NCBI RefSeq assembly: GCF_963855985.1
Contig: NC_087090.1
Location: 18,412,501-18,476,500 of the forward strand
DNA: 64,000 nt
Reading direction: 5' to 3'
DNA from: Ostrinia nubilalis
Taxonomy: Eukaryota; Arthropoda; Insecta; Lepidoptera; Crambidae
Below the pieces are notes generated by a model that saw only the letters and a program-made list of their open reading frames with translations, was not told where the DNA came from and did not search any database. How positions within the stretch are numbered: position 1 is the stretch's first letter; the number at the start of each line of letters is the position of its first letter. The position numbers and the translations under genes were made by a program. Shown one piece after another: positions 24,393-37,062 of this stretch.

Positions 24393-24540
24393 TTAGAATT
24401 TGAACTTTTTTTTTAATTCACAATGTTCTAATATTTGCAGTGTATGGTGTTTGCACCTCAAAAGTGTAGTGCCCCCATATGTCCTCGTAACTGGTTTTTC
24501 GATTTGAACCCCACCTAGAGCAGTAGTTTTAGGCAGTGAA

Positions 24541-24665
24541 TTTGAAGGTCGCGGGAGGTGCCTGGATGCGGGCGACACAGCTGAATTGGTCTTCGTGGAA
24601 ATCCTTGGGGGAGGCCTTTGTCTAGCAGTGGACGTCATTCGGCTGAAACGAATGAACAAACGAAT
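24541..24665 (+). repeat. RTE LINE 3' end
   Basis: Reads GGTCGCGGGAGGTGCCTGGA to GTGGACGTCATTCGGCTGAA, then a GAATGAACAAAC tail. The final codons W-T-S-F-G-stop of the RTE protein are recognisable with changes. Confidence 0.75.
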
Positions 24666-26375
24666 TTGATCTAGAGCTAACATCCCAATAACCTAAATGT
24701 AGCGTAGATTAATTCTGTCCCTGGCTCCACAAACGCTGCATAGATTACTGCGCGGGCTAATTGAATCCGCAAATTCACAGCGAATGTAACCACTTTGACG
24801 CTGCTCATGTTCAAATCTGGTATCGACATGGTACCTAATCATTGGAATTATGCAGTTGTCTCGCTTATGTACACCTCAGTAATTTTTCATTCAAATAGTT
24901 TATTCAGTAGGTCCTTTCTAGGGCTCTTATACACGACCCAAATATTGCTTGCCGGTGGTAAACCACATTCTTAGAGGTAAATTTTTCGAAATCCTAAAAT
25001 GTATTTGTTTGTCTTTTTACCTTTATGTAAAGTCGCCTTACAAGCTTAAATTGTCAGATTATTATACCGTCGTTTGCACACGAATTATCTGTTAAGTACT
25101 TTCTGTTTGGATTTGTAAGCTTAGACAGCCATAATTTATGCTTTAGAAAAGTAAATAAACCTAATGTTTTAATAAGCACAGTAACGGGTATCCTATTGTA
25201 AAGTCAGCAAGCAGTAATAAATTACTAATTTACACCAATTTAATAGTTTCTTCCTCGTGTCAGCTGTCTTTTTCTTTTGTCTTAGCACCGTATTCAGTGA
25301 CACTACGTCATCTTTTGTAGTACAGTCAGTGTCAAATATTTCCTGACTTCTAAAATAGCTAATAAGTACGCAACACGCCAATAAGGTTATGTTGGTCACA
25401 CAAATAATTTTACGTATTATTAGAAACGTTATTTATTTTATTTATTTATTTTAATGAGCAACATAATAAGCTTACAGAAAACCCAAAGCGCTTACATGTT
25501 TAGTCACCACATCGATTACAATAAAATTATATAAAAGTAAAAAAATTACACAAATATTTTTGTTTTTTGTAAACCCTTTGTACTTTGTTTGTTTTTTTGT
25601 TTGTTTGTTTGTACTTTGTCAAAACTGTTTACGTGACATTGGCGAAATCATGGTTCTCAAAACCAAGCCGTTGCCATAATAAAAGAAGAAGAAGAAGGTT
25701 ATGTTGTCAACTTTTAGGCCTCTTTGGGTGTCATGGACTATTTGATGCTGACTGTACAACGTTGTGCAGCTGAAAAAATAGTTATGATATAAAAAAATAC
25801 AATTTTGGTGCATCCAGACAATCCAGAGCTACTCGCTATGTCTGCCGTGGAATTATTAATAGCACTAGTGATGAAATATTAAAAAAAATGTTATTCGTAC
25901 TATCTGTATGTACTTTCGGCAATTTATCTAGTTGGCGAACTCTCTTTCGCTACGTTTTACCTCCGGCCCATTTCCCGGCGGATTGTTTGGCCCAGATATC
26001 ATGGTAATGCCAGGAGGGAAATATGTCCGGCAGTTACGGCCGAGGTTTCCGCATACAATTTATTCCCGAGTCTTCCTTATCAGCTAAAGTGCGATGGGGA
26101 TCACTTAATTTCATTTTCACTTACTTTTACGTTTTATTGATGATCTTTTGTTTCTTGAGATGGAATTTCGGGGATGATATAGTCTAATTTGACACTTATG
26201 ATGACGGATTGTGCAATGGGATTGGAAGTTATGACGCTGCCTTTTAATCTTGTTTGTAAGCAAGTTTGTTTAATAGTACATTATTTTTCTTTAGTGGTAG
26301 ATAATTACGAAATGAAAAACTAACAAACTTACATAAAATGCTTTTGTTATATTTTTAGAAGTCTTTATTAAAGAA
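24666..26375. other. No gene recognised
   Basis: TCAGTGTCAAATA at about 25325 and GGGTGTCATGGACTATTTGA at about 25728 resemble the two ends of the MITE at 60170-60272. A GC-richer patch at 25965-26110 lacks coding potential. (GAA)n and TTTG runs are present. Confidence 0.4.
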
Positions 26376-26605
26376 CTAGCTTTCGGGCCGCGGCTTCGCC
26401 CGCGTGGAATTTTGTCTGTCTCAGAAAAACTTTATCGCGCGCGTCCCTGTTTCAAAAACCGGGATAAAAACTATCTTATGTCCTTTCCCGGGACGCAAAC
26501 TATCTCCCTGCCAAATTTCATCAAAATCGGTTCAGTGGTTTAGGCGTGAAAGCGAGACAGACAGACAGACAGTCAGTACTTTCGCATTTATAATATTAGT
26601 ATAGA
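26376..26605 (-). repeat. Helitron-like dispersed repeat, copy with GACA run
   Basis: CTAGCTTTCGGGCCGCGGCT to ATAATATTAGTATAGAT, with CAAATTTCATCAAAATCGGT and (GACA)n. Very similar to 43132-43298 and 63752-63954. Confidence 0.65.
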
Positions 26606-29158
26606 TTAATTTAATTGAGATTGAGATTTATCAAAATTATTAAGTCTGACAGGTATGATTTTCATTTTATGATATTTTAACTCCTGATTATGATTTTGTA
26701 ACGTTGTGAAAACACTAATATTCGACCAAATCCAAAGCTCTTCCATATTCTCTTGAAAATCAACCTGAAAACGGGCAACTTCATAATTTCAGGCCGAGCT
26801 GAATGCGATTAGTCGGCCTGATTCCTGGCAACTTGATAGATGTGGCGCGTAGGGAAGTCTATATCGACAATAATATCGATAGTAGTAGAGATCAACTCTT
26901 GGCGTACAAATAACTAGGTGCTTGACAATGACTACGATGCATGCTTTGAATTGGTTTAATAAAACCTGCCAATTTCATAAAGGTTTTCATTCAGAAAAAG
27001 GACTAGCATAATCGAATAATTTTGTGCCCACAATGTGTCCTGCTTATCTTAAACGAGTAGATTTAAGTCCACACTCCCTTGACTGATAGTCAGAAAAACC
27101 TACCTGACTGTTTGTGTCCCTACTAAAACCTTTTAAGATAAACTTAAACTCACACCAACTTAAGCGTGAAATAACTTAAGAAATGCATTGCAATCGTAGC
27201 AATTATGAGTGTCGATATTTGATAGCCGAAGCCCCGCTGCGGTGAGTTACCGATAACTTGATAGATGCGTCGGCGGCGCAGCAATCATAACGATTAGCGC
27301 TGCGCCGCACACTGCCGATGTCGACGACTAGAGATAAGATGGACATAAATCAGGTAGATTGTATCCGCTGTCGATAAATCACTTGCAAAGTCAGTAAATC
27401 TTTCGTAATTACCATTGAAATATGAAGGAATAAACCGGTTAAGTCCTTGTTATTGATGAATGTTATAAGTAAATAATAACATTTCAGAAACGTGATATTG
27501 TCACTTTGAAAGTTAGCCTAGCTACATGCACACCGTATCCGTACAAATACTAGGCTACAGTCAATTTAGCCTTGCTCTTCGATTCTTTTGTTTTTAAGTT
27601 AGTACCTAGATAAAGCAAGTGGTCAAGAAAGGTTTAAAAATAGTTATCTAATGTGGGATCTTGTTGACGAAATATGAACACTTGATTTTGGAAAATATCG
27701 TCTTTTATTTGAAAACCACATGCTCGTCTTTGCAGCAAAAATCAGAGTCCCGCCATCTTAGATTATTTGAATTTATATCCATTCATTCCGTTCTTTCATT
27801 CATTCAAACCTTTCACTCACTCATCAACGTTCCGTTTCCCACATCTATGTTATACTTACTTTAAAAATATTTTAATAGATTTTGAAACTTAAGACCGGTC
27901 CGTGACAGCACTAGCGAACTTGATAGATGCTATTGACTGACAGGCGCGCAACTCCCGCCTCTATTAATTTTTAATTATACGTCAAAGTTCCAAAACTCCG
28001 GTTTAAGACCCACTTGTTGAGGACGCTTCGTAAATACTAAATGCTGATTAATTCCGAAGGACGCCGAAATAGCAGCGGGCAGATAATTTAATCATATTTG
28101 AAGTTAAGGCGCAAAGTGCACAGTAGAGTTGAGAAAATATTTTGGTGAAATATGAGAAGATTTAAAAGTCCAACCTCATCTTTTATTATTTGACACTTGA
28201 CATCTAACCTAATATAAATTGACTTGATAAAGTTATTACGTTACTTGCTTTGTTTTTCGGTTATTTTCCAAGTTAGACAAGTTAGTTACTAAGTATTTCA
28301 AAACGATTCTTTGAGGTTTAACAAAAACATGTTTGGTCTTTTCATTCTATCTAAATGACGTCATTTGGATATGGATTTACGATTTCATTGATGTCTTAAC
28401 AATGTCTGCAATAAAATTTTGTATACTTACTTAAGAAACAAAAATGATAATAGTAGTTACACATCGCTAAAGCCATAAATTCAATGGAACCTGCCATTTT
28501 TATTATTACAAGTTTATCTAGAGGCACTCTTCCCGCACCTCTAAGGGCATCACACATAATAGTTAAGCTCTCTTCTGTATGATGGACTACCGTAAAGTAG
28601 TTTTAACGCTATGAACAATAAGGGATATTTTCAACATAATCTATTATTAAATAAATAAAATAAGTTAGGTCCCCTGATTTGCAACGTGCCGTGTGGGGAC
28701 GCGACGGCCGTAAAGAATATAATTCCCCACCGCCAACAGGAGGCATGTCATGAGAGGCAACTACATCCTGTAGCACGAGATGGGCAGCAGCGTCTACGTG
28801 CGAAACCTTATAAAAAACTGCGCTCGCCAACCCGCCTGCCAAGCGTGGCGAGTATTGACAACTATTAAATAATAATAGTTTAACCAGAGTTCAAAAAAGC
28901 AATCCTAAAGTTTTAAATAAATTCCTATTATTTTCACTTGCGTCTTATCTAAGATGGTTACTATGTTAAGCTATGTGTCTACTATGTGATGCCGTTAGTC
29001 AAACATACCTACCGTTCTCACCTGTCTTTCCCCCCACGGGACAGTCTAGACGCAGCATTGCTGTTGCTGGATAAGTTTACAACTCCTCCCCGAAGATTTC
29101 AGGATGCCAGTCTCGAAACGCGGCGGTTTCACACGTTGGATATAAAATTATATTTTAA
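26606..29158. other. No gene recognised
   Basis: CG-rich segment at about 27225-27320 (GCGTCGGCGGCGCAGCAATC) and a repeat-like segment at 28680-28860 with GGAGGCATGTCATGAGAGGC and CCCGCCTGCCAAGCGTGGCG. The latter looks like an old transposon piece, but its family is not identified. Confidence 0.4.
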
Positions 29159-29296
29159 GGGCTGATTTTTCAATCGTCCGATATCTTTTAACTAAAGAAT
29201 AAGTTTGGCTGTTTGACAATTTAAGTAAGGAAAATATGCCAAAATGATAAGTTTATTCTCCACTTAAAAGATATCTGACGATTGAAAAATCAGCAC
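29159..29296. mobile_element. MITE, GGCTGATTTTTCAATCG ends, TAA-flanked
   Basis: Inverted ends GGCTGATTTTTCAATCGTC and GACGATTGAAAAATCAGC; AAAAGATATC blocks are mirrored. TAA on both sides. 138 bp, no frame. Confidence 0.8.
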
Positions 29297-30234
29297 TAAA
29301 ACTTTTTGATGATACTGAAAAAAATATAAAATTATCGCGTAGTCTTATTTAAAGAAAACGCTGTGACAATACGATAGATCTTGAAATATAGCGAATAGAA
29401 TAAGTCATAAGTTTATTCCATTTAAAAACAATATACATTGTGTTGGAAATAGGTACAATAATAATACGTATTGTGAAATAATGAAATACAACACAATGTA
29501 GTAATGACATACAAATGGGCCAGTTTTGCCCCCACCGGGACTCGAAATCACAACACAGCTTTACTTACTAGAAAAAAATGAAAGAAATGTCGTGAATAGA
29601 ATAACAAGAGTGTCTCAAGAAATAGAAATAAAAGAGCCGCTAAGAATCTTTCTCAAAATTGTTATTCAGTTTTCGTTTCACCGAAGCTCAAAGTAAAAAT
29701 ATTCATAATTAATGTTAGGTATTCCGCATGAACAAGACAAATAAGTCTGTTGTACACCGTTATTAATTAGGAACGAAATTTAAAAGGCCCTGGGAATAGG
29801 AGCATGCCTCGTGGAAACCCGAGGTGAAAAATTTAGAGATTACCTGGAAAAACCTAATCTTTTATCAAGAAATAAAATTATCAACATTATGAGAGGCAGC
29901 TTTGTTGATTGATAGTGATTTCGTTTTAGCGAGTAAATTTTCAATTAGGTACGGCTTTTTTCCTTGTGTAACTAATTACTTTGAATTATTTACTAGGTAG
30001 GTAATTACTTTTTTCTAAGCAACAATTTTATTTATACAATAATTAGAATAAACAGGTTTGCAAAAGCTACATTAAGACAAATTATAAAACTAGGTACTAA
30101 ACAAGGCTACTGCTAGAAACCTCACCTGCAAACACCCGCGAGTTCCATTAGTTTCTATCAGTAGCAGGACGGACTCATGCTGGACTTGATCCTCTCTCGG
30201 GAATCTCTCACTTGCAATATTTATTCACACAATC
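29297..30234. other. No gene recognised
   Basis: AT-rich; ACAATATACATTGTGTTG and CACAATG motifs at about 29429-29500 make a weak inverted repeat. Confidence 0.4.
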
Positions 30235-30522
30235 TTGAGGAGATCAGCAGGAGGTTCCAAAAATGACCGAAATAGCCCGCAGGATTGCTAAATTCTGCTA
30301 AAGCAGTGGGCGGAGCACATAACTCGCAGAGCTGATGTCCACTGGTGCAGAAAAGTTCTTGAATAGCAACCAGATGACGTAGAAGTAGGCCCTCCATTAG
30401 GTGGACCGATGATCTGGTGAGGGTCGTGGGAGGTGCCTGGACACTGGACCGGTCGTGGAAATTCTTGGGGGAGGCTTTGTCCAGCTGTGGACGTTATTCG
30501 GCTGAAACGAACGAACGAACAG
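30235..30522 (+). pseudogene. RTE LINE ORF C-terminus, broken, with (GAAC)n tail
   Basis: Colinear copy of the segment that is inverted at 9.5 kb: GAGGAGATCAGCAGGAGGTT, GTGGGCGGAGCACATAACTC, CCATTAGGTGGACCGATGAT, then CTTGGGGGAGGCTTTGTCCA and CGAACGAACGAAC. Several stops and small indels kill the frame. It shows the normal order of the element. Confidence 0.8.
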
Positions 30523-30850
30523 TCTTGCATCTTCAGACATTTGTAGAGTAGCAATGCAACGAGACTGTTCAATTTTCCGCCTCCCTAACCGCGGCGCAGC
30601 CTCCGCTGGAGCGTGTTGAACTTGTTCAACGTAGATATTGTAATTCTGAGAACGTGTTCTCTGTGACAACACCAAAGTCTCGAGATTTTGCAAACAAGCT
30701 TGCTTTGTTGCTTGAAAAATAGACAGCGCGAAATGAGCAAATGTGTGCAAAGGAAAAACGGAACTGGCTAATAATGTACTCATACACTGTTATAGCCAAT
30801 AGGATACGAGTAGGTTGTGCTTATAGCAATTTGGGGAGTACAAACCTTAA

Positions 30851-31025
30851 GAGTAGGCGCACACCGTTGATTTTTCATCGGCCGACAGTTTAGTCGGGCA
30901 GTTGATCAGTATGGGCATGTATGGGAGTGCGCACACTACGCCGATTCGATTTGGCCGATTCTTCATACAAATTAAAATCGGGCACAACTATCGGCCAACT
31001 AAAAATCAACGGTGTGCGCCTACTC
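30851..31025. mobile_element. MITE, GAGTAGGCGCACACCG ends, TAA-flanked
   Basis: Inverted ends GAGTAGGCGCACACCGTTGA and TCAACGGTGTGCGCCTACTC, perfect over about 20 bp; TAA on both sides. Related to 40441-40616. The inside has CGGCCGA..TCGGCC pairing. Confidence 0.85.
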
Positions 31026-32362
31026 TAAGACAAATTCTATTTAAGTTTATAAGCCGGGGGCATAACTAACGCACTTAAATATGTACAAATTGTATTGGAA
31101 CACGTGGTAGACTTATGCAATTTCGACTTCAAAATCCCTCTGAAGCACGTATTTATATTTCGATTGAAAATGGGGAGAGTGCAACTCTGTGGCACTTCTC
31201 TACCTACGTCGGTGTAATATATTATTTTCCATTTTATTTAATTTAAATATCTGATGGCTACTAAAGTTCGATAGAAGCTTGCATAATAACACCCCGAGTG
31301 TTTTAAGTATGAGTCTCTTCAAAATATTATGTAAGAAAGGACATTAATATTTCTAGCATTCGATATCCAATCGTTTCTGATTTCCAAATCAATTCGTGTC
31401 AACTTATGACAAATTAAAAAGGCAATTGAAAAACCGAGTGTCTTCGCAGGTGATTACCGAGCCCCTCCTCCCTTCCCCAACCCCCACTTCTGTCCACTCG
31501 ATCTGCCGCTTTTATAATGACAGGCAGGATTAGGCGCCCCTGCCTCGGGCGCAAATTTAATATGAATTAAAAGCAAATAAAGCGAGTGAAAAGTTCGAGT
31601 GACAGTCACAGTAGTGATGTAACGACTGGTGACTCGATTATACTTACTGTGTCCGTGTACTTGCAGTGTTCTTATACAAATTCACGTAAAGTAATTGAAA
31701 CCATTGTCAGAAATGAAAACGTATTACTTTACTTACCTACTAAAGAACCGAACAATGACTTAAATAATCTTTCAACACTCATAATCTAAAGAAATGAACA
31801 GGTTGAAACCAACCTTGGATATTCTGAAATACATTTAATAATATTGTCTAGACACAACTAAAACAATTCATTTTCATTACCGTAAATTTTTGATGTAGAT
31901 ACATTATGATAACAAGATTGCCAAAATAAATATTTGAATATTTATTTGAAAATGATAGAGTGCTTTTTGCGATTCTTTTCATAAAAAGTGAGTATTTAAA
32001 TACTTGAATACCCAAAGGAGTCGTCCAGGTACGAGCACATCACTAGGAGGGGGCGTTGGAACGAGGCTCAGGGGGCTACTGCGTAACTCCAATTTGATAT
32101 ATCAGCTCTGTTTCTCTAAATTATGACGCCATATTTACAGGGTGAGTGAAAGACAGTTGAGTTTCAGTGAAGATGATATGGGTTCTGTTTCCATTCATTC
32201 AAACGGGACATAGAAAGTGTCGGCAAAAATTTTAATTATTGTAAGAAAGCTTGAATCAAAGTGATTAGATTATTTTAAATATGAAAGGAATTTATTTTTT
32301 TTCAATGTAAAATATAATTTACTATCTATCTTAACGTAACTTAGACGCATTAGCTATAGTTT
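31026..32362. other. No gene recognised
   Basis: AT-rich with a C-rich run at about 31454-31490. No domain in the short frames. Confidence 0.4.
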
Positions 32363-32403
32363 CAGCCAAATGACGTCCACTGCTGGACAAAGGCCTCTCC
32401 CAA
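32363..32403 (-). repeat. RTE LINE 3'-end fragment
   Basis: CAGCCAAATGACGTCCACTG then CTGGACAAAGGCCTCTCCCA; cut off by the Helitron-like repeat that follows at once. Confidence 0.65.
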
Positions 32404-32595
32404 GTCTAAATATTATGTAACTCAAAGGTCACTGACTGACATAGTGATCTATCAACGCAAAGTCCAAACCACTGAACGAATCGGGCTGAAATTTGGCATG
32501 CAGGTAGATGTTATGACGTAGGCATCCGCTAAGAAAGGATTTTAATGGAGTAAAACGGGATCCACGCGTACGAAGTCGCGGGCGGCCGCTAGTAA
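32404..32595 (+). repeat. Helitron-like dispersed repeat, opposite copy
   Basis: Inverse orientation of 14422-14630: GATCTATCAACGCAAAGTCC, TCGGGCTGAAATTTGGCATG, GGATCCACGCGTACGAAGTC and GGCGGCCGCTAGT end. Confidence 0.6.
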
Positions 32596-35486
32596 GCTAT
32601 AATTACAGAAAATGTAGTCCACTCAGTATTCCAAACGTTACATCAAATCCTTGTTTGAACCATTTTAGAAGCCTACGAGGCTACGATATCTCAAAATATC
32701 TGCCAGGTCGGCAATAACGCTTATCAGTAAGATTGGCACCGATCTAGGAATCCAGCTAAGTTATGTAGACGTATATTACGGTAAGCTGGCGCGCATTAAT
32801 GCCGGGATTACCCTAATATCTGCTTTACATAACCTGGCGATAGATACAATAGATTTGGATGATTGGAATACCTGACACTAGCCTGGAACAATCGTCAAAT
32901 TACATTTAATTTGTGTTTTAAACATAGGAAAAAAGAATAGTCGAATTGAAAACCTCCTCTTTTTGTAGTCTGTAAAAGAACCTCGGTCTTGAAATAAAAT
33001 TGTATACTTAAATCTGAAGACAACTGGCTACTATAGACGGACATAAATTAGGCATTGAAACATTCATAACGCAACTGGGAAATCGGCATATTCCTAATAA
33101 AAACATGAACTCTACATAACGTTTTAGAGCTGGGAGTCTGTAAAATAAAAAGTTATAGTAAGGGCATTCCGTTACCCCCTCCATGTGGGGGACTCCCCTC
33201 CTTCAGACGTTTGATTGTGTATTTCTACAATGTTTGCTCGGTTTGTGTCAGCATTCGCCGCTGTAGTCAAGAATTTGCCGTGATTTCGCTGGCAAATGCG
33301 CGACTTTGTACGCCGTGATTGATGGGTTCATCAGAACAGGCATTGTGGTTTATTGGAAATTTTTCAGGTGACGCTTTTACGAGTTATTTTTGTGCAAAAA
33401 ATTCTGAAAACTTGTCAAGTTTTTGATGTGACAAGCAAAATGAACTCTTTTTCATCAGGCAAATTGCCTCTTCCAGTACAGTGAGCGTACCTATATACGA
33501 GTAAAGGTTTTTAGAAAAACATTAAATACATAATACGTATAACCCATAGGCAAATAGGCATCTCCCATAGGCAGACGATATGAATCAATGAATTTAAGTT
33601 TGCAATAATTGTTTTTGTAAACAATGTTTCACACCTATGTATGGCATTAGTGATATATTACTTCAATGCCATTAAATTATGTATTTTTTAAACTAAGTTT
33701 CCCAAGTTACTGCGTCTCGACAATATCCCGGAATCCCACAGCGCTTTTCTCATGGAAATGACCCGGGCGAAGTCCCCGCCGGAGCCGGGGCTTCAAAGCG
33801 GTCATTTGTCGCGGAGATGTAGGTTAAGGGTATGTAAATAGCGGCAGCACTGCTGGCCGCACGTCGATACGTTATAGATATTTGGTTCAACAAAACCCTA
33901 TTGACAATGGTGTAGAAGCTTTGTATTTTATTCTAGTAGCACCTGGCGTTTCGATGTTAAAGTTTTGCGAGAGTTTTATGCTTTGCTCTTATTGGTTAAT
34001 CAGAATGATTCAAGCAGAACTTGCTAACCTGCAAGCCATCTCAATGCACTGTATTGTTAAACCATGAGCTTTTAGCCACAAAAGGAAAGATACCAGCAAT
34101 TTTATTAAGCCTTGTAACATGCAGCATCGTCATAAAATGTGGAGTATTATTTGCCTGTATTCTTCGTACAATGTGTTTCGAAATGGACAATAAACTGACC
34201 ATAAATGAATTCGAACCTAAAAATGTATCATTCTACTGAGTAGCAAAAGCAAACATAAAATAGCTTCTTTATGAAATTATGATTATTACTTAACCACATA
34301 ATCAATTTCTTCAAGCAAATTGGAAGTGAAATCACATTACCGCTTACCTCTTCAAGCTCGAGGCGCCGCGTCGCGGAGGAGGCGACCAATATCTCATTTT
34401 CATGGGGAAAGCCGTTGGGAGCAGCCGCTCGCGAGTCCCGTGACACTGCTAGATGTCAATGGTGCTATAGTGATGTAGGTACTGTTTGATAATTTATCGA
34501 TAGTCGATGTGCACTTTAACTACTTATCTCTTATTCTTGCAAAAATAATTTGAACATTATTTTCTACTTTATTTTACCTACATAGTAGCGTCCAATCGGA
34601 CACAATCATTATTTTTTTTAACCCACAAACGGACAAAATATCAAGAGTTAATACACCGTTTTGTATTGGAAAGTATACTTTGTTATGATGGTTTTTGTAA
34701 GAATGCCACCAAGAGCAGGATGCAACACGTTTATGATTATCTCTGATAGTTAACTCGTGAATTAATTTCCCAAGATTTATGCAAAGATTGAATAATTAAT
34801 TTGCATCGATAAGAGATCGATAGCGCGCGCATCCCTGCGGCTGATTGATGGTCTCGCCCCGCCCTACTATTCATAGTCCGTTCGCAAATTACCGGCGCTC
34901 ACTTTAAACGCGGAATATTCAACGCCTTTGTTCTGGCCCGCTGGCGGATCGGCTGTCCGCCTGTTTTTACTTCTATTATGATTGCTTTTGTTTTATTAAC
35001 CCTGTGCCACCCTCTTCACGCCGTTCTCGCAGATTTTTATGTTTTAAATGATTATTGTGATATTACATAATGGGAATTAGAAAACATAATTTTATCACTG
35101 TGTTTAACTCAATCTGTAGTATATTACAAATCGCATCTTAATTACCAAAGTAGGTACACTCGGTATTTTTCCAAATTATTCAAGTTATCACAGTTTTAGA
35201 TCTTTTTTTCCATTGGCATTAAAGCCCTGTCACATAATTCTAAGTCAGAATTAGTTGCACTTGAACAAAGTTACTATAACACGTAGATCCATAAAAACTA
35301 GGTCAAAGCACAACCTTATCAACTTTCACACCATCTGCCCTCGCGAGGAATTTATCAAGCTCGCGTACTTATTTATCAAAATCCAGGATACTTTATCTCG
35401 CGAAACTTCGAAGAAAGAAGTTGAAGAATTAAAGATAACTGGAACAAGCGACGCCCCGAGAATGTTTGGGAAATATGGAACAATAG
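32596..35486. other. No gene recognised
   Basis: Short frames at 33882-34239 and 35255-35491 lack domains. At 34345-34450 the minus strand reads RDSRAAAPNGFPHENEILVA then RRLELEE and a donor-like GTAAGC; this could be an exon or a repeat and I cannot tell. CG-rich patches at 33755-33860 and 34820-34980 are unassigned. Confidence 0.35.
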
Positions 35487-36869
35487 TATAGTGTGAATGA
35501 CGATAAGTTGACTACTGCACTGTTTCTTGATTTGTCGAAAGCATTCGACCATATCTCCCATGAGAAACTACTTACCAAAATTCATGAAGTTGGCATTAGG
35601 GGGCCTGCGTACACATGGCTTGCATCATACTTATCAAACCGCAAACAGAAAGTAGTCATTAGCGGATTAACCAAAAATAAAGATCTTTTATTTTACTCGT
35701 CTGACGAAAGACAAAACAAGAGTGGAGTCCCACAAGGGAGTGTATTGGGACCCACCCTATTCTTATTATACATAAATAATTTATCTGACGTAACAAATCA
35801 TAAATGTATTCTATTTGCTGATGACATTACAATAATTATAACCACTGACAAAAAAATTAATACAATTAAGGACCACGAAATTGACATAAACAATACTTTA
35901 CATAATACTATCCAATGGCTTGACAACAATAATTTGACAATTAATCTGAATAAAACTAATTACATACAATTTAATCAATCCAAACACTTACAATATAATT
36001 TTAATTTAAATATAAATGTTGGAAATGTAGCAATCAAGAAGGCATCCGAAACAAAATTTTTAGGTATAACAATCGACCAAGACATTAATTGGAAGGCACA
36101 TGTAGATGATCTCTGTATAAGAATCAATCGGTTTGTATATGCATTGAAACAAGTTAGGAAAGTGACTAATATATCAACAGCACTAGTGTCTTACCATGCC
36201 TATGTTGAATCGATTCTGCGCTACGGCCTCATAGCGTGGGGAAATAGTACAGATTTTAATAGAGCCTTCATCGCGCAAAAAAAATGTATTAGAGCTATAG
36301 CTGGGATACCATCCGACAAATCGTGTAGACCCTTATTTCTAGAGTTTGGTTTGTTACCATTACCGTCTTTGTNNNNNNNNNNNNNNNNNNNNNNNNNNNN
36401 NNNNNNNNNNNNNNNNNNNNNNNNNNNNNNNNNNNNNNNNNNNNNNNNNNNNNNNNNNNNNNNNNNNNNNNNNNNNNNNNNNNNNNNNNNNNNNNNNNNN
36501 NNNNNNNNNNNNNNNNNNNNNNNNNNNNNNNNNNNNNNNNNNNNNNNNNNNNNNNNNNNNNNNNNNNNNNNNTCTTTGTATATTTTAGAAATATGTACTT
36601 TTGTCAAGAAACATTTTACGTTGTTCAAAAGAGTCTGCGATATAAATTTGCGAACCCGTAGAGACCCAGATAGACTTGTTCTGGAAGTCATACCTAGATC
36701 TGAGAAATATAACCGAAATTGTGTAGCAATGTGTGTTAGAATATATAATAAAATACCAAAAAGTATAAAAACATTAAATTCTAGCCAATTTTCAAATAAA
36801 CTGCGTGGATGGCTTAAAAGTAAAAACTATTATAGTGTCACAGAGTTCCTTAATGACCGAGAGTTTTGA
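35487..36869 (+). CDS. LINE reverse transcriptase, C-terminal part
   Basis: Open from 35487 to the TGA ending at 36869; no genuine start, because the element is 5'-truncated. Motifs in order (counted from the GTG at 35493): LFLDLSKAFDH (about residues 10-20, first catalytic Asp), SGVPQGSVLGP (77-87), CILFADD (105-111, catalytic pair), then TKFLGITIDQDINWKAHVDD and the Jockey-like RKVTNIS..LVSYHAYVESILRYG region. The enzyme copies its own RNA into the target DNA. The 200-base N run takes out about 67 codons; the frame is consistent on both sides, so the gap size happens to keep phase. Endonuclease domain and ORF1 are absent, so this copy cannot move by itself. Confidence 0.88.
   Translation, partial: YSVNDDKLTTALFLDLSKAFDHISHEKLLTKIHEVGIRGPAYTWLASYLSNRKQKVVISGLTKNKDLLFYSSDERQNKSGVPQGSVLGPTLFLLYINNLSDVTNHKCILFADDITIIITTDKKINTIKDHEIDINNTLHNTIQWLDNNNLTINLNKTNYIQFNQSKHLQYNFNLNINVGNVAIKKASETKFLGITIDQDINWKAHVDDLCIRINRFVYALKQVRKVTNISTALVSYHAYVESILRYGLIAWGNSTDFNRAFIAQKKCIRAIAGIPSDKSCRPLFLEFGLLPLPSLXXXXXXXXXXXXXXXXXXXXXXXXXXXXXXXXXXXXXXXXXXXXXXXXXXXXXXXXXXXXXXXXXXXSLYILEICTFVKKHFTLFKRVCDINLRTRRDPDRLVLEVIPRSEKYNRNCVAMCVRIYNKIPKSIKTLNSSQFSNKLRGWLKSKNYYSVTEFLNDREF
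36373..36572. other. Assembly gap of exactly 200 N
   Basis: All bases are N from 36373 to 36572. The round length suggests a placeholder of fixed size rather than a measured gap. Confidence 0.99.
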
Positions 36870-37062
36870 ATATAATGATTATGTAACAATATTTAGCACT
36901 AATGTATGTACCTTTAACATGACTGGGTTTTTTGGCCCAAAATTAATATTTGCATGCTTCGTGCAAGCAAAACATGACTGAACATTTTTCTGTGTAACAT
37001 CTGTATATACCGTGTTTTAAGCAAATAAATGTATTCTTATTCTTCTTATTCTTATAATAAAG

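Larger units (their letters stand above)
35487..37062 (+). mobile_element. 5'-truncated Jockey-type LINE
   Basis: Starts inside the reverse-transcriptase domain near 35487 and runs to a TTCTTATTCTT tail at about 37035-37056. The 3' UTR after the stop is about 190 bp, with AATAAA-like GCAAATAAATG just before the tail. The interior is interrupted by an assembly gap. Confidence 0.85.

Noticed and set aside
30397..30783. 128-codon minus-strand frame
   Set aside because: Antisense of the broken RTE copy.
34345..34450. Minus-strand stretch with donor-like GTAAGC, considered as neuroligin tail exon
   Set aside because: Phase and composition do not match a continuation of exon L, and nothing neuroligin-like is present.
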